Of a stretch of DNA of 8,273 nt, positions 1 to 6,647 are shown in pieces. Source of the DNA: JBBATK01 sp046052705 (GTDB lineage Bacteria > Bacteroidota > Ignavibacteria > Kapaibacteriales > NICIL-2); the NCBI GenBank assembly GCA_046052705.1, contig JBJOLU010000241.1:1-8273 (forward strand), read 5' to 3'. Position 1 is the first letter of the stretch. Every line of letters begins with the position of its first letter. The notes beneath the pieces were generated by a model. That model was not told the origin of the DNA and did not search any database. It saw only the letters and a list, made by a program, of their open reading frames with translations. A program made the translations under genes and the position numbers.

Positions 1-2283
1 CGGTTGAACCCACAGGCAGTGACCATGCAGTCTGTGGAAGTGCGAGCACAGCGAAAGAAGCAAGAGCAAACCGATACGCGCACCTCCGTGATTACCGTGG
101 ATCCTCAAGAAGCCAAGGTGAAGGCGGGCGCGGTGGAGGATGTGTTCCGAACATTGCAAACCATGCCCGGTGTTGTAGCGCCCAACGATTTTTCCTCGCA
201 GCTGGTGATTCGCGGTTCGGGCCCGGATCAGAACTTGATTCTCATGGACAACATAGAGCTCTTCAATCCCTATCGATTATATGGCTTCATTTCTCTGTTT
301 AATCCCGAAACGGTAAACGGCATCACGCTACTTACGGGTGGCTTTGGCGCGCGATACTCGGATCGCTTATCAGCGGTACTTGACATCACCAATCGCGATG
401 GATACAGGGATCGTGGCTATCTGACCGGCAAGCTCAATATGAGTCTTACCAACGCAAACCTGGTGTTAGACGGCGCGATACCGTTCTGGAACGGCTCGTG
501 GGTTGTTTCTACTCGCCGCACCTACTACGATTTGATTGCCGGCCCTATAGCCAAGAGCTTAGGTGCAGTGGATGGCGATGTGGCCTTCCCGAATTTTAGA
601 GACCTGCAAGTGAAAGTAACCTTGTATCCCGTAACCGATCATAAGATCACGCTGAACGCGCTCACCAGCCGTGACAATACCTTGTTCTCCAGTGGGCAGA
701 ACCGCGATCTTGCAGACAGTGTGAGTATCACCGACAACTCTTACAACGATGTGTTTGGCATGTCGTGGTTGTGGATTGCGAGCAAGCAGTACACCATGAA
801 CACGGTGATCTCCACCTACACGAACACCGGCGCCACAAGCTTCGGTGGCTTGGGCGGATCGCAGGCCGTGATTGGTACTAACGACCCCGTAAAGAAGAAC
901 GACTTTCAGCGGTTGCAGGACTCTCTTCGCTTAGCCGGACTGGATGTACCGCAGTTGTATAGCATCAGCGGCAGCACCGGATATACTTTCCGCAAAACGA
1001 GTATTCGTAATGAACATTCTTGGCATGTGGATTCTACGCAAACCATAGAGGGCGGTCTGCTTCACGACTGGATCTATACCGGCGTGCAAGTGAACATTGA
1101 TTTCGATCCGCGCTTGAAAGCCCTGCAGCAAGTGAACCCGCGCATACCGAGAATACCGGACAGCTTCGAAAACGGTGTGAGTTATTTCCGCTCGTCGGCG
1201 TATCTGCAAGACAACATTCGTGTAACCAATGCCCTTACAGTGCAAGCAGGTGTGCGCGCAGACTACTTTGCGCTCATCGACAAGTTCACCGTGGTGCCCA
1301 GATTGTCGGCCTCGTATGCACTGTCTCCCGCATCTACTCTACGTGCTGCTTGGGGCGTCTATTATCAATCACCCGGATACGAAAAATTATTCGATGCCCA
1401 AGTATTCCTGGACCTGACAAGCACCGCCGTTCAGAACCTTCGTCCCGAACGTGCTACCCACTACATTCTTGGATACGACCACATGCTCACCGACGAATGG
1501 CAATTCAAGGCCGAGGTGTATTACAAGGGCTTCAACGATCTCATTCTGCCTGAGCGGCGCCGCGGAGTGGTATGGTCTGCGCAGAAGATTCCTGGACTAG
1601 CGGATTCCGTGTATAGAACTCGCGCCGGCTGGACCTTGCCTGTGGCAACTTTAGGCGATTCACTCACCACCACACCGGTGAACAGTGCCACGGGAGAGTC
1701 GTACGGCTTGGAAGTGATGCTTCAAAAGGTGGCTAACATTGGCGAGAACAAACTGTATGGCTGGGTTTCGTACTCCTTGGCATTGGCGAACAGATATCAG
1801 GAAGGTTTGACCATTCCCTTTAATTATGATCGCCGGCACAACTTCAACATCGTGGGCGGCATGAAGATTTCGGAGAATGTTGACCTTAGCTTCACCTTTG
1901 TGTACGGCACCGGATTTCCGTGGACCCAACCCACCGGCATAAAGCCGCGGGTGATTCTTGTGAAGGATACCGTATCCGGCGAAATGACTCCCCGCATCGA
2001 CACAGACTGGCGCGGCGTGATTTTCGATGTAGATCGCGGCGGACTAGAGAATATCAATCAGGGCCGTCTACCCGATTATCATCGCTTAGACATTCGCTTC
2101 ACCACCTACGCGCGGTGGTTTGATTGCAAGTGGTCGTTCTATCTTGATGTGATAAATGTGTACAATCAGCGGAACGTCGTGGCGGAGCAATTCCGCGTGG
2201 ATCAAGAAACACTGACACTCACCAAACGTCCTCAATACATGTTGCCTATTTTACCAACGCTTGGCTTTAGCGTTGCGTTGTAG
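1..2283 (+). CDS. TonB-dependent outer-membrane receptor, 5'-truncated by the window
   Basis: This is an outer-membrane active transporter, energised by TonB-ExbBD, that would import an unidentified ligand. The frame is open from base 1, and the TTG at base 4 is an unlikely start, because signal peptide, TonB box and any N-terminal carboxypeptidase-like domain are missing and must lie upstream. Numbering from the codon at base 4, residues about 25-130 form the plug: a VEDVFRTLQTMPGV segment (44-57), IRGSGPDQN (69-77), an LMDN turn (80-83), NPETV (100-104) and GGFGARYSDRLSAVLDI (112-128). Residues about 140-759 alternate aromatic and polar positions as in a 22-strand barrel, with the typical LRPERATHYILGYD segment near 479-492. 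The end, LGFSVAL, resembles a final barrel strand, so the C-terminus appears complete. No SusD partner is seen downstream, so a SusC-type glycan role is not supported. The family call is secure; the substrate is unknown. Confidence 0.93.
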   Translation, partial: RLNPQAVTMQSVEVRAQRKKQEQTDTRTSVITVDPQEAKVKAGAVEDVFRTLQTMPGVVAPNDFSSQLVIRGSGPDQNLILMDNIELFNPYRLYGFISLFNPETVNGITLLTGGFGARYSDRLSAVLDITNRDGYRDRGYLTGKLNMSLTNANLVLDGAIPFWNGSWVVSTRRTYYDLIAGPIAKSLGAVDGDVAFPNFRDLQVKVTLYPVTDHKITLNALTSRDNTLFSSGQNRDLADSVSITDNSYNDVFGMSWLWIASKQYTMNTVISTYTNTGATSFGGLGGSQAVIGTNDPVKKNDFQRLQDSLRLAGLDVPQLYSISGSTGYTFRKTSIRNEHSWHVDSTQTIEGGLLHDWIYTGVQVNIDFDPRLKALQQVNPRIPRIPDSFENGVSYFRSSAYLQDNIRVTNALTVQAGVRADYFALIDKFTVVPRLSASYALSPASTLRAAWGVYYQSPGYEKLFDAQVFLDLTSTAVQNLRPERATHYILGYDHMLTDEWQFKAEVYYKGFNDLILPERRRGVVWSAQKIPGLADSVYRTRAGWTLPVATLGDSLTTTPVNSATGESYGLEVMLQKVANIGENKLYGWVSYSLALANRYQEGLTIPFNYDRRHNFNIVGGMKISENVDLSFTFVYGTGFPWTQPTGIKPRVILVKDTVSGEMTPRIDTDWRGVIFDVDRGGLENINQGRLPDYHRLDIRFTTYARWFDCKWSFYLDVINVYNQRNVVAEQFRVDQETLTLTKRPQYMLPILPTLGFSVAL

Positions 2284-2324
2284 ATAGATGGCTAGCTGCT
2301 TTACTCATTTCTTTATCACTTGCC

Positions 2325-2768
2325 GTGAATGCATCCATTCCCATATCCGCAACGGTGAGTATTCCGGGAAGTGAACTGCGTTTCCGCACGGCACGTGCTT
2401 CGGGCCCTGGCGGTCAGAATGTCAACAAAGTGGAAACCAAAGTAACCTTGATCTGGAACCTGGACCACACCTTGTGTCTGGACGAAGTGCAAAAAGAACG
2501 GCTGCGTTTTTTTGCCTGACGGCGCATCGACGACGACGGCATGCTTTCCATTACATCGCAAGCCGGGCGCAGTCAAAAGGAAAACAAAGAAAAGTGTATT
2601 GCCATGATGAAGCAGCTCGTGGCACGTGCGCTTCGCCCACCCAAGGTGCGAAAGAAAACCTCCGTTCCCGCCAAAGCAAAACGCGCGCGCACTAAAGAAA
2701 AGACTCTGCGAAGTGAGCGCAAACGACTGCGCAGCAGTAAAGAGATACTTCTGTGGGACGACGAATAA
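2325..2768 (+). pseudogene. arfB: ArfB/YaeJ-type ribosome-rescue peptidyl-tRNA hydrolase, interrupted by one in-frame TGA
   Basis: ArfB hydrolyses peptidyl-tRNA on ribosomes stalled at the 3' end of broken mRNA: its GGQ loop enters the peptidyl-transferase centre and its basic tail fills the empty mRNA channel. Here the first 64 codons give IPGSELRFRTARASGPGGQN, with the catalytic GGQ at 29-31, then the conserved NVNKVET segment. Codon 65 is TGA (2517-2519). The same frame continues as RRIDDDGMLSI, then the family's RSQxxN signature (R82-S83-Q84, N87), then a Lys/Arg-rich tail, to TAA at 2766-2768. Full length would be 147 residues, close to the about 140 of E. coli ArfB. The TGA aligns with a His in E. 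coli ArfB, recalled from memory. The start chosen is GTG at 2325; there is an in-frame stop at 2268 and no Shine-Dalgarno. A UGA-terminated 64-residue product would keep GGQ but lose the tail needed for function. Nonsense mutation, sequencing error and readthrough all remain possible. Confidence 0.85.
2517..2519 (+). other. In-frame UGA inside the arfB-like gene, followed by C
   Basis: The TGA lies in the same frame as the conserved sequence on both sides, so no frameshift is needed to join them. It is followed by C, which is known in E. coli as a weak termination context and is also the context of the prfB regulatory UGA. A run of seven T (2507-2513) ends three bases upstream. Adding or removing one T gives no ArfB-like protein, which argues for a base substitution rather than an indel. 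TGA also ends the vWA gene at 6420-6422, so a reassigned UGA codon is unlikely. Confidence 0.8.
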
Positions 2769-2837
2769 GCCAAGAAGTGTTTGCCCCAACTTCCACATGA
2801 CCACGGAAAAGCAGTGGCCTACAGCATGCCTGCGTGG

Positions 2838-2845
2838 TAACTTTG
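2838..2845 (+). promoter_or_regulatory. Candidate Bacteroidota-type -7 promoter box ahead of asnB
   Basis: TAACTTTG matches the TAnnTTTG consensus recognised by the primary sigma factor of Bacteroidota. It ends 25 bases before the asnB ATG. The remaining leader (2846-2870) is rich in A and C and has no Shine-Dalgarno, as is common in this group. No convincing TTG-type -33 element is visible at the expected distance, so the call rests on the -7 box and its position. An eight-base pattern with six fixed positions can occur by chance. Confidence 0.45.
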
Positions 2846-2870
2846 CCGCACAAACAACGACAACGACTGT

Positions 2871-4787
2871 ATGTGTGGAATTGTTGGCATAGTAGATAAA
2901 CGTAGGCAGCCGCGTATTGATGAATCGCTGGTGCGAGCGATGACGGATGTTATTGAACATCGCGGACCGGATGATGAGGGACAATGGATTTCTCCTGATC
3001 ACGAGTGCGGTTTGGGATTCCGGCGTTTGTCGATCATCGATCTCAGTTCGGCAGGCCACCAGCCAATGCACACTCCCGAAGGACGATTTACTATAGTTTT
3101 TAACGGCGAGATATATAATCACGCTGAGCTGCGCCCCGATCTTCAGGCCAAAGGTTATACCTATTCTTCCAGAACAGACACCGAGACCATACTCTACGGA
3201 TACAGAGAGTACGGTGCCGATTTTCTCCATCGTATGGTAGGCATGTGGGGAATTGCTCTTTGGGATAACGAGACGAGAGAACTGTTTTGTGCCCGCGATC
3301 GCATAGGTGTGAAGCCGCTGTATTACTACCACGCTGAGGGCCTATTCATTGTTGCCTCCGAGATAAAGTCTATACTCAAGCATCCTGATGTTCGTGCTCG
3401 CATGAATATCGATGAACTGCCCTCGTATTTGGCGCTTAGCGCCTCGGGCCCAAGCGAGACAATGTTCGAAGGTATCCATAAGATTCCTGCCGGACACACT
3501 CTTACCCTTACGGCAAACGGCCGGGTGCGGCTTCAGAGGTACTGGAGCCCGTTGCAACAGAACCAGGCATGGAGTAATCTTGGTGTACAGGATACGCAGG
3601 ATCATATTCTTGCCTTGCTTCGCCAGGCAGTAAAAGCTCGCATGATGAGCGATGTTCCCTTTGGTGTGTTCTTGAGCGGCGGTATAGACTCTAGCGTGAA
3701 CGTAGCGCTCATGGCGGAGCTGATGAATCGTCCCGTGGATACCTTTACCGTTGGTTTCAAAGAACTGGAAGCATACAACGAGTTGCAGTACGCGCGCCGG
3801 GTAGCAACGCACTTCGGAACGAACCATCATGAGATTCTTATTGATCATACCGATGCATTGCCGGCGCTTGAAACAATGGTATGGCACGAGGATGAGCCCA
3901 ATGGCGATCCCGTGTGTATTCCCCTGTATTTCCTCAGTAAGCTCACCCGAGATTCCGGAACAACGGTTATTCAGGTAGGCGAGGGAAGTGATGAGCAATT
4001 GTGCGGCTATCCTTGGCTATTGCGCGATTGGAGATTTTACAACGGACCGTGGAAATGGTTCCGGCTGCTTCCGCATAGCATACAAAAAGCAATTACTCGC
4101 GTTGCCGGATCGGTACTCGGTGCCCGCCATGAGTACTTGGCGCTTGATTACATGCGGCGTGCAGCGATGAACAACGAGTTATACTGGGGCGGTGGAATCG
4201 ATATGACTCCTACGCATCAGCAGTTTGTGGTAGGTAAGGAATACCGCTCCAAGATTTCCAATGTAGAACATCTGGTTAGCACCATTCATGAGGAAGCCAG
4301 GGCATTAAATCCTCAGGGAGATTATATTCAGGAGATGGCATACTTCGAGTTCAGGCACAGACTGCCGGAGCTCTTGCTCATGCGCGTAGACAAGCTGACA
4401 ATGGCGCATTCACTGGAGGCACGGGTTCCGTTTTTGGATCATCGCTTGGTGGAGTTTACTATGTCTATTCCTGCTCACACGAAGATCCCCGACCCGTACA
4501 CCACAAAAAGTTTGCTGAAAAAAGCAGTGGAGCCCATACTGCCTCACGATATTATCTATCGCAAGAAGCAGGGATTTCAAGCTCCGGTGCAAGAGTGGTT
4601 TCGTGGTCCGTGGAAAGGCTACGCCACTCATGTGTTGATGGAGTCGCCGTTAGTTCGGGAAAACATCTTGGACAAGAAGGGAATTGAACGAGTGTTTGCC
4701 ATGCAGGAAGGCGGAAAGAAAGGTGTGGGTAAGTCGGTGTACGCGCTTGTAAATCTCTGCTTGTGGCACAAGCGCTTCCTGGAATAA
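2871..4787 (+). CDS. asnB: Asparagine synthetase, glutamine-hydrolysing (class II amidotransferase)
   Basis: The enzyme makes asparagine from aspartate, ATP and glutamine in the cytosol. ATG at 2871 is certain because Cys2 of MCGIVGI is the N-terminal nucleophile of the glutaminase after Met removal. The glutaminase domain (about 1-200) shows HRGPDDEG (30-37), RRLSIIDLS (51-59), FNGEIYNH (77-84), RTDTE (101-105) and ARDRIGVKPLYYY. The synthetase domain carries the ATP pyrophosphatase loop SGGIDSS (269-275), GEGSDE (370-375), VPFLDHR (519-525) and the C-terminal KKQGF (565-569). At 638 residues it is longer than E. coli AsnB (554). This size is common in a subfamily often found in surface-polysaccharide loci, so an amidotransferase acting on a sugar or peptide precursor is an alternative. 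No glycan genes are visible nearby. The 54-base gap to the vWA gene suggests co-transcription. Confidence 0.93.
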   Translation: MCGIVGIVDKRRQPRIDESLVRAMTDVIEHRGPDDEGQWISPDHECGLGFRRLSIIDLSSAGHQPMHTPEGRFTIVFNGEIYNHAELRPDLQAKGYTYSSRTDTETILYGYREYGADFLHRMVGMWGIALWDNETRELFCARDRIGVKPLYYYHAEGLFIVASEIKSILKHPDVRARMNIDELPSYLALSASGPSETMFEGIHKIPAGHTLTLTANGRVRLQRYWSPLQQNQAWSNLGVQDTQDHILALLRQAVKARMMSDVPFGVFLSGGIDSSVNVALMAELMNRPVDTFTVGFKELEAYNELQYARRVATHFGTNHHEILIDHTDALPALETMVWHEDEPNGDPVCIPLYFLSKLTRDSGTTVIQVGEGSDEQLCGYPWLLRDWRFYNGPWKWFRLLPHSIQKAITRVAGSVLGARHEYLALDYMRRAAMNNELYWGGGIDMTPTHQQFVVGKEYRSKISNVEHLVSTIHEEARALNPQGDYIQEMAYFEFRHRLPELLLMRVDKLTMAHSLEARVPFLDHRLVEFTMSIPAHTKIPDPYTTKSLLKKAVEPILPHDIIYRKKQGFQAPVQEWFRGPWKGYATHVLMESPLVRENILDKKGIERVFAMQEGGKKGVGKSVYALVNLCLWHKRFLE

Positions 4788-4841
4788 CAGGAATGTGGTT
4801 ATTGAATTCTGTTTCAGCGAACATAGTAGTGATGCATAGTC

Positions 4842-6422
4842 ATGACCGATCCCGAATTACGATCCACCAGGCAACGCATTGAGCAAGATGATTTCTTTGC
4901 TCGCATGGACGATTTCGGCTTCTTTGAGTCTGTTGCGGAGCACCTTCCCGACGACTTCACTGCAGTATACGAGATTGCACGTGTGCTCGAGAACGCAGAG
5001 CACCCACTGGGCCGGGTTCTGGCGCCTGTGCTCTCTGTGGCATTAAGCGAGAACACTTCGCAGCCAAACCCCGACACTATCCCCAATATTGTTCCTGCCG
5101 AAGAGTACGAAGCGGATTTGATACAGTCCGTTCAGGAAGTACCAAGAGTTTACCCCCATCAATTCTTGCTTCCGGATTCGGTGTTTTTCCAAAAGCTGGT
5201 GGAGCGCTCACTCTGGTTGCCGCGGGCCAGAGCACCGCAGACCTATAGATTTCAAAGCGAGAGCGAGACCTTCAAGCCCGACTATAGAAAGCAGAAAGTG
5301 TATGTGCTCTTTGATGTGTCGCGCTCGATGAACATGCGCTGGCGTATTCACTTGGCCAAAGCTATTGCAGTGGTGTTTTTACAACGGAACAGAAAAGAAC
5401 TTGGAACGGTATACCTGAGAAATTTCGCCGAGATGGTGCATGAGCTTCAGGAGGCGCACGACTTGCCCTCGTACAACAATCTTATCTCGTCCATCATGCA
5501 CGTGAAGGCCGACGGCAAAGGCACTGTGCTGCAACGCGCCGTTCTTACAGCCATCGAAGATATACGCAAAACAGCCGGCCTTATCGATTCCGAGATTCTT
5601 GTTATCACCGATGGCGCCGCACACATTGAACTAAAGAAGGTGAAGGATGCTCTGGGTGACGATATCAAACTTCATACCGTGAAGATTGGTGACGAGCACA
5701 TAGAGGTGGATGCAAAGTTTGTGGAGTATCATTTACGCGACGCCAACACAGAGGACGCCGAGCGCCTTCGAACTCTGCTGGAAAAGAAACGATCGCTGGA
5801 GGCGCAGGCAGCGGCAGCAACGGGCGGTACGTTGAAGGCGCGATTGTCTCAGGAACTATCGGGAGTTCAGCGCCAGGTGGCTGTACTCACCGAGCGCGTA
5901 GGAGACTATATCCGTGAGCACTACGGCAAAGAGATTGTGGAGCTGTCTCATGTGTATGTGAATGTGGACGACATCGATCCACGGAACCTGCTTAAGCTCT
6001 CGGATGAGCGTCTAGCGGAACTGGAGCAAACCGCCGACGCTTTACTGCAGGCTCTGCACAGCGAAAAACTTACCGACGACCTGAAGCGCGCTGCGGTGCT
6101 CTATGATCATTTGGAGTTACTGCTGGAACACTCGAACGACCGGCGCATGGAAAAACTGAGAGCACAGAAAAAGGAATTGGAACAACTTATGCAGCGAGTG
6201 CTCTCCACCGACGGAGATGATGCTGTGGACGACATTCATATCAGCGAGTTTGATACCGATCAGCTTCGCAACATGCTAACAGGAACGAAGCAAAGCAACA
6301 GCCGAATACCCTTCGCAAAATTGTTGCGCATTCTTGTTCGCAAAGTGCGAGCATGGCTGGCGCGCAGGCGCGAAGAACGTCGCGCTCGGCTGTGGGAAAC
6401 CAGAAAAATGCGGCGGTACTGA
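4842..6422 (+). CDS. vWA (von Willebrand factor A) domain protein with helical regions and a basic tail
   Basis: This is a cytoplasmic-looking protein of 526 residues with no signal peptide or membrane segment. Residues about 152-290 form a vWA domain with a complete MIDAS metal site: D158-x-S160-x-S162, T228 (in GKGT) and D257 (in ITDG). Such domains bind partners through a divalent metal, and related CoxE/ViaA-like proteins usually work with a MoxR/RavA-type AAA+ ATPase. No such ATPase is in the window. The acidic N-terminus (1-150) resembles nothing I can name. After the vWA domain come charged helical stretches, probably coiled coil (about 303-358 and 385-455), an acidic patch (457-466) and a tail rich in Arg (about 497-526). 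ATG at 4842 is the chosen start; the ATG at 4832 is out of frame. No Shine-Dalgarno is seen. It ends with TGA. The specific function is unknown. Confidence 0.88.
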   Translation: MTDPELRSTRQRIEQDDFFARMDDFGFFESVAEHLPDDFTAVYEIARVLENAEHPLGRVLAPVLSVALSENTSQPNPDTIPNIVPAEEYEADLIQSVQEVPRVYPHQFLLPDSVFFQKLVERSLWLPRARAPQTYRFQSESETFKPDYRKQKVYVLFDVSRSMNMRWRIHLAKAIAVVFLQRNRKELGTVYLRNFAEMVHELQEAHDLPSYNNLISSIMHVKADGKGTVLQRAVLTAIEDIRKTAGLIDSEILVITDGAAHIELKKVKDALGDDIKLHTVKIGDEHIEVDAKFVEYHLRDANTEDAERLRTLLEKKRSLEAQAAAATGGTLKARLSQELSGVQRQVAVLTERVGDYIREHYGKEIVELSHVYVNVDDIDPRNLLKLSDERLAELEQTADALLQALHSEKLTDDLKRAAVLYDHLELLLEHSNDRRMEKLRAQKKELEQLMQRVLSTDGDDAVDDIHISEFDTDQLRNMLTGTKQSNSRIPFAKLLRILVRKVRAWLARRREERRARLWETRKMRRY

Positions 6423-6510
6423 TCTAGCGAGAAAAACGTGTTAAGGATTCGATGTGTGTATTGGCGTCTGCTACTTGAGGGATTAATGAGAACTGCGGGG
6501 CATTAAAATG

Positions 6511-6545
6511 TTCTATAACAAGTCAATTTCTATAGTCGTCAATTT
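6511..6545. repeat. Two-copy imperfect tandem repeat in the convergent intergenic gap
   Basis: TTCTATAACAAGTCAATTT (6511-6529) is followed, overlapping by two bases, by TTCTATAGTCGTCAATTT (6528-6545). The copies share TTCTATA and GTCAATTT and differ in the three to four bases between. The repeat lies in the 225-base gap between the stop of the vWA gene and the stop of murE, so it is not obviously upstream of any gene. The rest of the gap is AT-richer than the genes. It holds one weak hairpin and no strong terminator that I can see. The repeat could be chance or a remnant of slippage. Confidence 0.5.
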
Positions 6546-6647
6546 TTGATTCGTTCATTACGTCTCTCATGGTAAACTTTGAACACGAGTTTATTGTTAG
6601 GCATTCACTTCTACGATGCTGGGTTGCTGAAATAGACGTTGCCACGG

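Noticed and set aside
2517..2560. Selenocysteine insertion at the internal UGA
   Set aside because: No convincing bacterial SECIS hairpin follows; the best stem is only four pairs (GCAT/ATGC). The position is not a Cys in the E. coli homologue as I recall it.
2474..2695. Alternative + frame through the arfB-like gene, as if a frameshift joined the halves
   Set aside because: Its product after 2515 lacks the RRIDDDG, RSQxxN and basic-tail sequence. Those are found only in the frame of the upstream GGQ half, so the defect is a nonsense codon.
2316..3332. A 338-codon open frame on the - strand across the arfB-like gene and the start of asnB
   Set aside because: It is antisense to two genes with clear family motifs, and its protein has no recognisable domain and a patchy, uneven composition. 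It is a shadow frame.
6420..6506. Readthrough extension of the vWA gene: the frame stays open 27 codons after its TGA
   Set aside because: An open stretch this short is expected by chance. The protein already ends in a plausible basic tail, and the extension shows no motif.
6483..6506. Hairpin TTAATG / CATTAA with a 12-base loop as a terminator
   Set aside because: The stem is only six mostly A-T pairs and no T run follows on the + strand, so it is too weak to call.
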